Below the pieces are notes generated by a model that was not told the DNA's origin, searched no databases, and saw only the letters and a list, made by a program, of their open reading frames with translations. The translations under genes were made by a program, and so were the position numbers. A stretch of 64,000 nt of DNA. Source: Ruminiclostridium cellobioparum subsp. termitidis CT1112 (lineage in GTDB: Bacteria > Bacillota > Clostridia > Acetivibrionales > DSM-1351). This document shows positions 45,940 through 54,957 of the stretch, piece after piece (the stretch's first letter is position 1; the number at the start of each line of letters is the position of its first letter). The DNA lies in contig NZ_AORV01000035.1 of the NCBI RefSeq assembly GCF_000350485.1, positions 141,163 to 205,162 on the forward strand. The letters run 5' to 3'.

Positions 45940-46755
45940 TTGGAATATTACATTAGAACCGAGGCCGATGTTAAAATATTTGTCCACGATATCAATCCGG
46001 GGGGCAAAACGACGATACTCTTTATACATGGCTGGCCCTTAAGCCACCGTGCTTATGAATACCAGTTCAACAAGCTACCCGCCATGGGCTTCAGATGTAT
46101 CGGAATGGACACAAGAGGTTTTGGAAAATCCGGCAAGCCCCACACGGGATACAGTTATAACCGCATTGCCGATGATATAAGGGGAGTGGTTCATGCGCTG
46201 GATTTAAAGAACTTTGTATTGGCAGGACATTCCATGGGCGGCGCCGCTGCCATCAGATATATATCCAGGTATAATGGATATGGAGTCTCAAAGCTGGCCC
46301 TTTTCGGCGCCGCTGCCCCAAGTCTTACAATGAGGCCAGGTTTTCCATATGGTCATCCCAAAGAGGACATAACCCAAATAATAGAGAGTTCTCTTAAAGA
46401 CAGGCTCCAGATGCTGAGAGATACTGCTCCCATGTTTTTCTCCAAACCTATAACCCAGCCTCAATCCGACTGGTTTTTCCTGATGGGCTTTGAAGCCTCG
46501 GGCATAGCTACTGCAGCATGTGCAATGACTTTCAGGGACGAAGCCCTTTTCAACGATCTGGATAAAATCCGGGTACCCACACTCATCCTGCACGGAATTC
46601 ATGACCAGGTCTGTTTGTTTCCTTTAGCTGAAGTCATGCATCAGAGTATCAGGAATTCAGTGCTGATACCTTTTGAAAACAGCGGACACGGTTTATTTTA
46701 CGAGGAGCAGGATAAATTCAACAGTGAACTGGCAAGGTTCATAGGACAGGTGTAA
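45940..46755 (+). CDS. Alpha/beta hydrolase
   Basis: A 271-residue alpha/beta hydrolase of the haloperoxidase/esterase type. The oxyanion region is HGWPLSH, the nucleophile elbow is GHSMGG (S98), the acid is in HGIHDQVC (Asp near 222) and the His is in SGHGLFY (near 250). The start is TTG 45940, with AAGGTG 6 bp upstream; no in-frame ATG fits the conserved N-terminal strand. It stands alone and faces the serine hydrolase gene, 35 bp away tail to tail. The substrate is unknown. Confidence 0.9.
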   Translation: MEYYIRTEADVKIFVHDINPGGKTTILFIHGWPLSHRAYEYQFNKLPAMGFRCIGMDTRGFGKSGKPHTGYSYNRIADDIRGVVHALDLKNFVLAGHSMGGAAAIRYISRYNGYGVSKLALFGAAAPSLTMRPGFPYGHPKEDITQIIESSLKDRLQMLRDTAPMFFSKPITQPQSDWFFLMGFEASGIATAACAMTFRDEALFNDLDKIRVPTLILHGIHDQVCLFPLAEVMHQSIRNSVLIPFENSGHGLFYEEQDKFNSELARFIGQV

Positions 46756-46790
46756 CATTGAAAACGGGGCTATCTCAAAGATAAAACAAT

Positions 46791-47921
46791 TTATTTTATT
46801 GCCTGGATCACATAATCCTCTATCAACCTTTGAGTGTCGGCACCGTCCCGGGATCTGGCATTGATATTTGCCGTAACTACTATAACCATATTGGTTTCAG
46901 GAATCACAACTATCTTTTGTCCCCCTGCTCCGTCAGCCCGGTAGGTGTGATAGGTCTTTCGGGCGGTTTTGTTTTCCATGTCCGAAATCCAGAACAAATA
47001 GCCATAATCCACACCCTCACCGGCTTCAATCTTCCTTGTGATCGAGGCTGCTGCCCACTCTTCAGGTATGAGCTGACTGCCGTCCCAATTGCCCTCGTTC
47101 AGATATAAATATCCGAATTTAGCCATATCCCGGGCTGTAAGATACAGACCTGTACCCCCTCCGTAGCAGCCCGCCGGGTCCATATCCCATCTTTTGACTT
47201 CAATATTTAATGGCTTGAATAAGTACTTGTCTGCAAATTCTTTTGTTTTCATGCCGGATTTTTCAGATATAACGGCGGACAGAATCTGGGTCAGTCCGGT
47301 GTTATAAACAAATTTGCTCCCCAGTTGGTCGGTAAGCGGCTTGTCAAGTGCATACCGAAGCCAGTCTGAGCTTGAAAAATAACCGTTATAGTTATTGTCA
47401 ATGGACTCAAGTCCTCCTGTCATGGTCAGTACGTTTTCGATAGTAATATCCCTCTTCTTTGTATTATCGACCGGGTCAAAATACTCCGGAATGAGTTCCG
47501 CAGCCTTTTGGCCGGTACCGGCAACCAGTTTTTCACGTATTGCTATGCCGGTCAAGGCCGACATCACACTTTTGGTTACCGAATAAACCTGATTGTAGCT
47601 GTTCTTTCCCGCACCGTTATAATACTCCTCGAATACAAGAAAGCCATTTCTTATAACCAGCAGGCTGTATACATTGGGATAATTCTCTTTTATTCTTGTA
47701 TGGGTCCTGGCAAGCTGCCGCTCATCAAGTCCCTGCTTTTCAGGAGTTGATGTGCTCCAATCCTTTGTGGGCCATTTTGCAGCAAGTGCGCCGGCAGCCT
47801 GAGTGCCCTGGCTCTCTGCCGTGGCACCCCGCCCTTTGCTTTCCTTATTATCGCTGCAGCCTGCACATGTAAAAACCAGGCTTGCCAGCAAAATTAAAAT
47901 TATCAGGACGGTTTTTTTCAT
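46791..47921 (-). CDS. Serine hydrolase lipoprotein, class C beta-lactamase family
   Basis: A 376-residue secreted lipoprotein from ATG 47921 (RBS GGAGG). The signal peptide ends in CAGC with lipidated C22, followed by a Ser/Gly/Ala linker. The penicillin-binding fold motifs are SVTK (S114, K117), the Tyr motif near VYNTG and a final GAGG in place of KTG/HTG. The family includes D-alanyl-D-alanine carboxypeptidases, esterases and beta-lactamases. The altered third motif favours an esterase or peptidase over an antibiotic-hydrolysing role. It is monocistronic. Confidence 0.9.
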   Translation of the reverse strand: MKKTVLIILILLASLVFTCAGCSDNKESKGRGATAESQGTQAAGALAAKWPTKDWSTSTPEKQGLDERQLARTHTRIKENYPNVYSLLVIRNGFLVFEEYYNGAGKNSYNQVYSVTKSVMSALTGIAIREKLVAGTGQKAAELIPEYFDPVDNTKKRDITIENVLTMTGGLESIDNNYNGYFSSSDWLRYALDKPLTDQLGSKFVYNTGLTQILSAVISEKSGMKTKEFADKYLFKPLNIEVKRWDMDPAGCYGGGTGLYLTARDMAKFGYLYLNEGNWDGSQLIPEEWAAASITRKIEAGEGVDYGYLFWISDMENKTARKTYHTYRADGAGGQKIVVIPETNMVIVVTANINARSRDGADTQRLIEDYVIQAIK

Positions 47922-48046
47922 ACCAACCTCCATGACCTTCAACGGTCTGCTTTTTTAGCTCTACTTTTATATTAATTATAAAACCGTATATTTACAAGCA
48001 GAATATGGAAATCCATATTGTAAATATTGGGATATCCGTGCTGTAA

Positions 48047-49474
48047 CTACTCAAACCCGTCGTACTCCTCAGCCTGCTTCTGAATCTCATTCAACTTATC
48101 CGTGTCAAGAGCTTTTAAATATTCCAAAAAATGCTCCTGCCATTCATATTCCGCAGTTTTGTTTTGAGAAGCAATGCGCTTCAAATTCAAACTGCCGTCC
48201 CGGAGCTCCCCATGAAATAATAAACCGGCCAGTACAGCCAGTTCAGACTCCTCCAACCCGGAAAAAAGCTCTTGATATTCATTTCCGAAAAAGCAATCGG
48301 AGTTCATAATATCAAGGAAATCATACAAAGATTTGATACCTGTTTTTATCTGACTTATTTTGTCCTCCATATTATCAATTACTGTCAGTTTGTTTACCAA
48401 AGCGTTAAAGTCGTCATCCTTGATCCTTTCGCCAACTTCCAGCCACACTGAGCTTTTCCTCCGGTTTTCTTCATTATTGGTGATAATTATACTGTTTAAG
48501 GCATGATTTTGAGCCAAAAAAACAAGCCTTTCTTCAAACAAGGGCTTATACCGGTGTATATATTCCAGCATCCTGTGATCTGTAAGCCGAAATCGGGTTA
48601 TCATTTGCTCCACAGCCTGTTCCACCTCATTACGGATACCCTCCGCACTTAAACATGACAATTTTTTGTTAAGAGTATGAAATTCATCTGCCCGGATACT
48701 CAGGTTACCCGCCCTTTGGCCTGCCATTATTGACAGCACGGCATTGTTGAATACCAATTCAAAAACGTTTATCAATTCAATTTTATAATTTAATTTCATA
48801 GCGGCGCCAAAATTTTGCAGTAGCTTATTTATTTCGTCTGATTTGAAATTCCTGCAAAAATCTGTTTCTATTTCAAAATTCTCTAAATAGTTTTTAATAT
48901 ACAGAACTCCCTGAATACTCATATCATCAAACACCAGCGGATAATCAATACTTCCCGCACCGTCATGGGCGCGGAAGATTATATTATAACTTTCCAGAAA
49001 TACAGGGATTGCTTCGTTAAGGGTGAGATTATATGAATCAAGCGTTATGTCCAGTTTGTTTTTCCGTACTTTAAGGTATAAGGCTTTTGTTTCGGCAAGC
49101 CACTTTGCTGTCTGTTCCACGCCCTGTTTATAAATATCCTCCGTTACGCCGGTTTTCAGCTTGAATACAGCCTCTTCGGGACTTCGGCAGCCGAGGGCAA
49201 AAGCATCTATGGCATACAGCAGGGAGCAGAACAGGCTTTCTGCCGTGTCCATCGCCACAGAAGTGCTGTTTCCATTTGTGTATCTTAATATCAGGTCTTT
49301 GAGCAGATTCATCAGATTTAATTGAATGCGGCTGATTATGCTATAGTCCAGCAGTTTGGTACGATAGGCTTCGTTCAGGAGGGATACGGTATACTGGTTG
49401 GCCTTAAGCCTTGTTTTATCAATATTATTTTTGAGATATAGTTCATTGAGTTCATTGGTTTTATTATTAATCAA
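48047..49474 (-). CDS. Unknown clostridial protein (DUF6179-like)
   Basis: A 475-residue soluble, helix-rich protein beginning at TTG 49474 (AAGGTGAT upstream), with TTGA overlap to the preceding stop. It resembles the clostridial DUF6179 family as I remember it, which I cannot check here. No catalytic motif, signal peptide or membrane helix is visible. The tight overlap with the smaller upstream protein implies joint production and perhaps a complex. Nothing in the neighbourhood hints at its role. Confidence 0.7.
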   Translation of the reverse strand: MINNKTNELNELYLKNNIDKTRLKANQYTVSLLNEAYRTKLLDYSIISRIQLNLMNLLKDLILRYTNGNSTSVAMDTAESLFCSLLYAIDAFALGCRSPEEAVFKLKTGVTEDIYKQGVEQTAKWLAETKALYLKVRKNKLDITLDSYNLTLNEAIPVFLESYNIIFRAHDGAGSIDYPLVFDDMSIQGVLYIKNYLENFEIETDFCRNFKSDEINKLLQNFGAAMKLNYKIELINVFELVFNNAVLSIMAGQRAGNLSIRADEFHTLNKKLSCLSAEGIRNEVEQAVEQMITRFRLTDHRMLEYIHRYKPLFEERLVFLAQNHALNSIIITNNEENRRKSSVWLEVGERIKDDDFNALVNKLTVIDNMEDKISQIKTGIKSLYDFLDIMNSDCFFGNEYQELFSGLEESELAVLAGLLFHGELRDGSLNLKRIASQNKTAEYEWQEHFLEYLKALDTDKLNEIQKQAEEYDGFE

Positions 49475-49950
49475 TGCTGGGCATCACCTTTCTCTAAAAT
49501 ATCTCTTTTTTGTTCCCGCTTTCTGAAAGCTTCGGCATATTCCTGCACCACACCTTTCAGAAATTCAACAGAACCCCAGCAGTAATTTTCAAATAATTCC
49601 CTGAGCAATGTTATCAGCTCGTCATCCGGTATCTTTTCCTCGGTCTCATTTTTTAAATAATAGAATAGCTCCTGTATTTCATTGATAATATAAAGATAAT
49701 TCCCGCTGTCGATAAAAGAAGAGGTGCAGAATTTCTCCATTATCTCCCCTGTCGCAGCAATGCCCAGGTCAACCCTCCCGTAATTGCGCAGTACCGTATT
49801 TCTCACTTCAACAATATTTTTGGCATCCTCTGCTGTTATAGTCAGTCCGTATTGCCTCGAAGTATTATTAATGTTCATCAGTATACCAACATATTTTTCA
49901 TTAAGCAGTGGATTGGCGGAATTTAACAACATGGGTAAAAACATATACAT
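49471..49950 (-). CDS. Unknown clostridial protein (DUF6323-like)
   Basis: A 160-residue soluble protein from ATG 49950. The open frame extends to 50016, but the extra residues merely translate the RBS region (GGAGGGAG lies 4 bp before ATG 49950, or 10 bp before the ATG at 49944). It is helical, with ITAEDAKNIVEVRN and a Glu-rich second half, and resembles the DUF6323 family by memory. It is always read first in this two-gene operon, and its stop overlaps the next gene's TTG start. Function unknown. Confidence 0.7.
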   Translation of the reverse strand: MYMFLPMLLNSANPLLNEKYVGILMNINNTSRQYGLTITAEDAKNIVEVRNTVLRNYGRVDLGIAATGEIMEKFCTSSFIDSGNYLYIINEIQELFYYLKNETEEKIPDDELITLLRELFENYCWGSVEFLKGVVQEYAEAFRKREQKRDILEKGDAQH

Positions 49951-50096
49951 CTCTCCCTCCAAAAAATAAAAATTTTGCTTCAGCCTATTGACATTGGTTT
50001 TAAATTGTGCTATCATTAAATTAATTGTAATGTTCTATACCAATGATATTATAGGCTTCTGCTGTGATATAGTCAAGAAGTTTTTTTATTACAAAA

Positions 50097-50119
50097 AACC
50101 CCCGGCCTTGCCGGGGGTT
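50097..50119 (-). terminator. Rho-independent terminator of the tlp operon
   Basis: Perfect 10-bp GC-rich stem AACCCCCGGC/GCCGGGGGTT with a 3-base loop and a T-run on the minus strand, starting 9 bp after the tlp stop. Confidence 0.93.
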
Positions 50120-50127
50120 AATCATTT

Positions 50128-50349
50128 TTATCTTGATTTTTTATGAGCTTCATCTTTTATTTCTTCACGCATTCCCTGAAGAGCGTCCCTTCTTCTGTCA
50201 TTCTTTTCTTCAAGCTCACTTTTCTGGGTCGGGTCATCCACTTTTGACATCATATCTTCAGCAGCTTCCATGTTTCTGATGGTATGATTGATATTGAATT
50301 GTATCCTGTCTGCGTTGTTACTTCTGTTATCCGGTTTAGGCTTGTTCAT
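50128..50349 (-). CDS. tlp: Small acid-soluble spore protein Tlp
   Basis: A 73-residue Tlp family protein: N-terminal KPDNRSNNADRIQ, then INHTIRNMEAAEDMM and the conserved EKNDRRRDALQGMREEIKDEA. Tlp proteins are made in the developing spore and degraded at germination. RBS AAAGGAG precedes ATG 50349. It is the last gene of a two-gene operon that ends in a strong terminator, and the upstream partner lies 19 bp away. Its presence marks the host as a spore former. Expression under a forespore sigma factor is expected from the family, but I cannot point to a promoter. Confidence 0.93.
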   Translation of the reverse strand: MNKPKPDNRSNNADRIQFNINHTIRNMEAAEDMMSKVDDPTQKSELEEKNDRRRDALQGMREEIKDEAHKKSR

Positions 50350-50368
50350 CCGTTATCTCTCCTTTGTC

Positions 50369-50719
50369 CTAGTTTTCGTGAACTTTTATTTCAGCTGCTC
50401 CCGATTGCTCCATTATCGACTTTACTTCCTGTGCCTTATGCCTGGCAGCTTTTACATAGACTACAATGCCGGCGTCATCATGCAAATCGCTCAGGTCATT
50501 GACACTTTCCACAAATGCTTCCAATTGGCCGGGATCGTCCTGGTCGGTCTTTACCACACTGCTTGTCCGGTTGTCTTCCACATCATTCCGCATGCTTTGG
50601 AATTTTTCTTCATCCATGGCGCTGATTATCATGTCTCTCCTTTGGATACCGCTGTTTTTGAGAGAATCAACCAGACCGCCAACCTTGCCAGGGTCAAGGA
50701 ATCTGCCAATTATATGAAT
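50369..50719 (-). CDS. Small stress-protein-like partner of tlp, apparent ATT start
   Basis: The ATG-initiated part (50632) gives 87 residues with an RBS-like AAAGGAG before it. Upstream, the same frame stays open and reads sensibly as a domain start (IIGRFLDPGKVGGLVDSL, then NSGIQRRDMIIS). An in-frame stop lies at 50735, and a better RBS (GGGAGG) sits 7 bp before an ATT at 50719. I take 50719, giving about 117 residues. The layout strand-helix-IIS-acidic loop-VVYVKA-helix-EIKVHE resembles small YflT/DUF1269-like stress proteins. If ATT is not used, the start is a sequencing error or ATG 50632. Confidence 0.6.
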   Translation of the reverse strand: MHIIGRFLDPGKVGGLVDSLKNSGIQRRDMIISAMDEEKFQSMRNDVEDNRTSSVVKTDQDDPGQLEAFVESVNDLSDLHDDAGIVVYVKAARHKAQEVKSIMEQSGAAEIKVHEN

Positions 50720-50817
50720 AACAATCCCTCCCTTGAACTACTAATGAACTACTAAAATCTTTTCATTCTTTTATATTTTGTCCGAAAAATAATTTAGTAG
50801 TCAGGAAAAAATTTTAA

Positions 50818-51489
50818 TCAAATATGAAATCTTCGAGTCATCTCTTTTTTAAATTTTTTATTGGCGAAAACCAGCATGCCTATGGTCGTCAGAAAAGAAT
50901 ACAGTGCTGAAACCGCACTTGCCCATATTTCATCTGCCACACCGGTAAGGTACAGAAAAACAGGTAAAAAGCCTAAAAAGATCATGGCGATAATGTATCC
51001 AACATACTCGTTCCATAACATTTTCCGCTTTATGACAATCACCGTTATCAGAAATGTACCTGCTATCAGCAAAAATGGTATTACTATATTTACCGACCAC
51101 CTGTAAAATCCCGAAAGCAGGTCTATGAAGAACAGAAAGCAGGATGTTCCCATGACCTGTAAAATTATTTTTGTTCCTGCACGTATTTTCGAAAGAATGG
51201 TGTTGTTGATGAGAAGCTGCAGGTACAATACCGGAAAGATTACAAACAGCGACCAGGGATTTCCTATCCCTGAAAGTATGTTTATAAGTATACAAATACT
51301 CATTACCGCAATTGATATAAAGAAAAATACTTTACCTGCAAAATTCAATTGCGGAACTGTTTCAGTTTTACCGTAGGATGGGTACCACACATTTTTGGCC
51401 CCCTCACCGGCTTCCCCGATATTTCTGCTGCAAAGAGGGCATCTTTTTTCATCTTCAATAAAAACACCGCAGTGCTTACATTTATTCAT
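50818..51489 (-). CDS. Zinc-ribbon membrane protein (DUF6320-like)
   Basis: A 223-residue protein with an N-terminal zinc ribbon CKHC...CPLC (C4, C7, C17, C20), a linker, and six hydrophobic helices from about residue 50 to 210. It resembles clostridial DUF6320 proteins, as I recall them. Its start overlaps the acyltransferase stop by 8 bp, and such proteins are known to accompany condensation-like acyltransferases. It could recruit or export the acyltransferase's lipid product (inference). Confidence 0.75.
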   Translation of the reverse strand: MNKCKHCGVFIEDEKRCPLCSRNIGEAGEGAKNVWYPSYGKTETVPQLNFAGKVFFFISIAVMSICILINILSGIGNPWSLFVIFPVLYLQLLINNTILSKIRAGTKIILQVMGTSCFLFFIDLLSGFYRWSVNIVIPFLLIAGTFLITVIVIKRKMLWNEYVGYIIAMIFLGFLPVFLYLTGVADEIWASAVSALYSFLTTIGMLVFANKKFKKEMTRRFHI

Positions 51490-52756
51490 ACACTTTACCC
51501 CAATTATTTGAATAAACTTTTATTTCAAGTCCGCTTTCCCGTGACAGAAAGCTGAAAAAACATCTGATAATATCGGCTTCCAGAATGGTTCTTGAAAATG
51601 TCACTGTCAGACTGTCGTTAACGGTACAGACTCCGCAGTTGACAGGGCTTTTAAATGTGGGATATATGATGACTTCCCCGCGGTCCACAAATTTGCACAT
51701 GGAGCCGGGCAATTTGATGCTTCCGATATTTGAGAGAGTGATGGTTTTGGAATTTTCGCCAAAGTTCTCAAAACCGTACCGCATGGCCATATTTTTTATA
51801 AATACCGGAATAAATCTGGCTACCAGCAGTTTTTCCAGCTTTACATTACTCACCATCACACTGTATAGATTATCTTTTTGCAGTTTATCCCTCAATTGTG
51901 AGGACACTTTTTCCAATACCGTCTCAAAACACAACTCCTCAGAAGGCTCAACCCCCACATTGACCACTGTGAAAAAATTCCTGAGCGTCCTGGAAGGAAA
52001 AATCCTTCTCAGATTGACAGGTATTGTCACTCTTATGGGCTCTTTGTATATGCCGAACTGCATGCTTCCGGTATAAATTGAATATATCAGCGCCGAAGTC
52101 AAATACTCCGTTATGGTTGAACCCTTCTGCTTTGCAATTGAATTAAGCAGGGATGAGGACATAACCCCGTGGATAACATTATTGCCGAAGGGCTCCAGCG
52201 GTGTCCCTTTAATATGAAAGGCCTTTGTCTCTGTGACCCGTCTGGCAGGCATGCTTTGATAATATTTATCAAAGCTGTCCTCCATTTCGTATTTATTGGG
52301 CAATTCATCCGGGTCCAGAATCAAACCTTCATTCTCAATTTCCTTACCTGCAAGGCATAAATACTGATAAACAAGTGTTTTCAGAAATTCCACCGCCCCG
52401 GTACCGTCGGTCAGGGAATGGAATACCTCCAACGCTATACGGCAATTATAATATAAAACCCTCAGAAGAAAGCCGTTGTTCTCATCGGCTTTTAAGGGAC
52501 AGCAGGGGTATTGCTCCTCCCGTTGAACCAGCAGCTTTTGATTATTCTGATTCAGATAATCCCAGAAAACACCTTTCTGCAGTTTGACCGACAGGGTGGG
52601 AAAACGCACCAGAACAGTATCCAGAGCTTTCTGAAGCAGCTCCTTCTCAACAGGCTCATTCATAATCATTGAGATTCTGAAAATCGAGGTGTTGGATTCT
52701 TTAGATACCGATCTAAATATTTTTCCGGCATTATCTATTTTAAACCACCTATCCAT
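51482..52756 (-). CDS. Condensation-domain-like acyltransferase
   Basis: A 424-residue member of the CoA-dependent acyltransferase/condensation superfamily, annotated in many clostridia as alcohol acetyltransferase. The active-site HxxxDG is HSLTDG (about residues 114-119). The second-half motif equivalent to DFGWG is not obvious, and FRISMIMNEPV at the start is the usual first strand. RBS CTGGAGAA precedes ATG 52756. Coupled with the zinc-ribbon membrane protein, it may make a membrane lipid or polyketide-like ester. The substrate is unknown. Confidence 0.8.
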   Translation of the reverse strand: MDRWFKIDNAGKIFRSVSKESNTSIFRISMIMNEPVEKELLQKALDTVLVRFPTLSVKLQKGVFWDYLNQNNQKLLVQREEQYPCCPLKADENNGFLLRVLYYNCRIALEVFHSLTDGTGAVEFLKTLVYQYLCLAGKEIENEGLILDPDELPNKYEMEDSFDKYYQSMPARRVTETKAFHIKGTPLEPFGNNVIHGVMSSSLLNSIAKQKGSTITEYLTSALIYSIYTGSMQFGIYKEPIRVTIPVNLRRIFPSRTLRNFFTVVNVGVEPSEELCFETVLEKVSSQLRDKLQKDNLYSVMVSNVKLEKLLVARFIPVFIKNMAMRYGFENFGENSKTITLSNIGSIKLPGSMCKFVDRGEVIIYPTFKSPVNCGVCTVNDSLTVTFSRTILEADIIRCFFSFLSRESGLEIKVYSNNWGKVYE

Positions 52757-52894
52757 ATTTTTCTCCAGTATAATTTTTTAAAATTCCCCTTTATTATCAT
52801 AGTATTATACTGTTTGAAGAGGTGTTCTGTCTGAATACTTTTTTCTTGTGCTCCCTGTTGTTTCCCGATTCACCCGGGAGGCACCGCCGGCGGC

Positions 52895-53725
52895 TTATCC
52901 CGCATGGGGGTTAAAAGTCTTGACCTGTGAAAAATCCGCCTTGTTGAATTGCTTAACACACAGAACAAAGAACAACAGTCCCATTGCCAGTATAATTGCA
53001 AATCCAAAGCCGGGTTTGATGACAAGTCCGTTAATGTCAAAGGCCACACCTGCTTTTACCAGTGCCTCTGTGGAGAGGTTCCCCATCTTCAGCGTAATAT
53101 ATCTGAATATGGAGGTAGTGTAGGTCAAAGGATTTATATATATTAGCGGACGAATGATCTCAGGCATGACAGTAGTCGGAATATATGCTCCTGACAGGAA
53201 GGTCAGCGGCATTGTAAAAACCATAATCATCAGCTGGAATGTGGTGGAGCTCTTTGCAAGGGTGGCCAGGAAAAGTCCTATTGAACTGAAGGTTACGCCC
53301 ACAGTTATCATTACTCCAAGCATTTCTGCAAATTGCAGCACATCGATCTTCAACCCCATGAACAGTGCGATAATAATTACGATAAGGCCCTGCAAGGCAG
53401 CAATTACAGTTGAGGAGAGTATTTGGCCTATTGATATCTGCCATCTGGCCACAGGTGAAACAATAATCTCCTTCATAAACCCCATGGACATATCTTCAAT
53501 AATATTTGTCGAATTGCTCAAAGCGGACTGGAATACCGTCATTATGATTATACCCGATATAAGGTAGTTAATGGGCTGATCCACTCCGGCAGCAGCCGAT
53601 TTCATAACAAAGGAAAATATGAACAGAAAAAATATAGGCATGAACAGGGCAAAGGCCAGCTGCATTTTATTCCTGAAAAAATTAGTCAGATTTCTTTTCA
53701 ATATTGCTTTTATACCTCTCATCAC
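52895..53725 (-). CDS. ABC-2 type exporter permease
   Basis: A 276-residue ABC-2 family permease with six helices, the signature stretch FLSGAYIPTTVMPEI (about residues 180-195) and PLTYTTSIFRY. GTG 53725 overlaps the ATPase stop as GTGA, and GGAG lies upstream. With the DrrA-type ATPase it forms a two-component exporter for drugs, lipids or glycans. It is divergent from a histidine kinase/response regulator pair across 321 bp with operator-like repeats, suggesting control by that system (inference). Confidence 0.93.
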   Translation of the reverse strand: MMRGIKAILKRNLTNFFRNKMQLAFALFMPIFFLFIFSFVMKSAAAGVDQPINYLISGIIIMTVFQSALSNSTNIIEDMSMGFMKEIIVSPVARWQISIGQILSSTVIAALQGLIVIIIALFMGLKIDVLQFAEMLGVMITVGVTFSSIGLFLATLAKSSTTFQLMIMVFTMPLTFLSGAYIPTTVMPEIIRPLIYINPLTYTTSIFRYITLKMGNLSTEALVKAGVAFDINGLVIKPGFGFAIILAMGLLFFVLCVKQFNKADFSQVKTFNPHAG

Positions 53726-54636
53726 ACTCTTATCTCCTTTCCTGTAATAGTCAGAAATACGTCGTTTAAAGTTCCCTTGCTGGTTTCAAAATCATTGATT
53801 TCCCCTTTAAAGTTTTCAACTATATCAAGTACATCTCCTAAATTGCTTGAATATACCGTAAACAGGCCATCATTAAATTTATACTTTATTTCCTTTTCCC
53901 CGCAATAGTTTTCAAATCTATCGCAATCGGAGATCTTAAGTCTTGTGACATTGGAAGTATATTGCTTTTTGAGATTGTACGGAGTATCATACGCAACTAT
54001 CTTTCCATGATCCATTATGGCTACCTTGTCGCATATTTCGGCTTCATCCATATAGTGGGTTGTAAGAAAAATGGTTATATTTTTCTGCTTCTGCAATTTG
54101 TAAATATAGTCCCATATGTTAGCCCTGGTCTGCGGGTCAAGCCCCGTTGTCGGCTCATCCAAAAACAGCACCCTGGGGTAATGGACCAGCCCCCTTGCTA
54201 TTTCCACCCTTCTCTTCATCCCGCCTGACAGGCTGCCAACCGGAGCCTTTCTCCAATCTTCAAGGTTCACCAGTTCCAAAACAAAATCTATTCTCCCCTT
54301 TACTTCACTTTTGGGAACCTTATAAAAATCGCAGTGAAATTTCAGGTTTTCTTCAATTGTGAGCTTGCTGTCCAGAGTGGAATCCTGAAACACAATTCCG
54401 ATCTCATTCCTGACCCTGCCCTTATGCTCCGAAACTTCATTTCCATTAATGAGCAGCTGCCCTTCGGTTTTGTTGATTATTGTGCACAGTGTATTGATGG
54501 TCGTACTTTTTCCTGCACCGTTGGGTCCAAGAAATGCAAAAATGGAGCCCTCTTCAACATTGAATGAAATATTATCAACTGCCGCAAAATCACCATACTT
54601 TTTTGTAAAATTTTTGACTTCAACTATATTTGGCAT
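53722..54636 (-). CDS. ABC exporter ATP-binding protein, DrrA type
   Basis: A 304-residue ATPase with Walker A GPNGAGKST (about residues 37-45), Q-loop IVFQDS, signature LSGGMKRR, Walker B VLFLDEP, D-loop GLDPQTR and switch His in FLTTHYMDE. The C-terminal 70 residues (RLKISDCDRFENY and beyond) are the DrrA/CcmA-type regulatory extension. RBS AGAGGGA precedes ATG 54636. It energises the permease encoded by the overlapping downstream gene. Confidence 0.95.
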   Translation of the reverse strand: MPNIVEVKNFTKKYGDFAAVDNISFNVEEGSIFAFLGPNGAGKSTTINTLCTIINKTEGQLLINGNEVSEHKGRVRNEIGIVFQDSTLDSKLTIEENLKFHCDFYKVPKSEVKGRIDFVLELVNLEDWRKAPVGSLSGGMKRRVEIARGLVHYPRVLFLDEPTTGLDPQTRANIWDYIYKLQKQKNITIFLTTHYMDEAEICDKVAIMDHGKIVAYDTPYNLKKQYTSNVTRLKISDCDRFENYCGEKEIKYKFNDGLFTVYSSNLGDVLDIVENFKGEINDFETSKGTLNDVFLTITGKEIRV

Positions 54637-54942
54637 TTATATCCCTCTTTCCATAAAATTAAATTGACGGCATATAGTTTGTTTCCGGCATAAATCCGGT
54701 TATTTGCCGAACACAATGTGTATATTAAAGGTTCAATTTAAAACGCAAATAAAAATATTTTAAAAATTTTATAAAAAAATTTAAAATATTTATAAAGCCT
54801 GGTACATGACGCTTTGGATTGAAATTTGCCCATAATTTTTATAGAATTTTTATAAAGGCTTTAAAATATCTTTAAAATCATTGCTTAAAATAACCTATAT
54901 CGGAGTATAAGGATTTCCCGAGATACTCGATATATAAGTTTA
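54637..54942. other. AT-rich intergenic region between exporter and two-component system
   Basis: A divergent control region of about 306 bp with many TTTATA and TTTAAAA motifs. The clearest structure is two pairs of 11-bp direct repeats near the kinase side. No gene is seen. Confidence 0.6.
54834..54880. promoter_or_regulatory. Two pairs of 11-bp direct repeats, candidate OmpR-type operator
   Basis: AATTTTTATAG/AATTTTTATAA (54834-54855) and CTTTAAAATAT/CTTTAAAATCA (54859-54880) are tandem repeats with exact 11-bp period. OmpR/PhoB family regulators bind such head-to-tail sites. They lie about 80-125 bp upstream of the kinase start. Confidence 0.5.
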
Positions 54943-54957
54943 ATGAAGGTGGATTGT

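Noticed and set aside
46764..46777. Terminator-like half site ACGGGGCTATCTCA between convergent hydrolase genes
   Set aside because: It resembles one arm of the terminator at 33173, but no complementary arm follows, so no hairpin forms.
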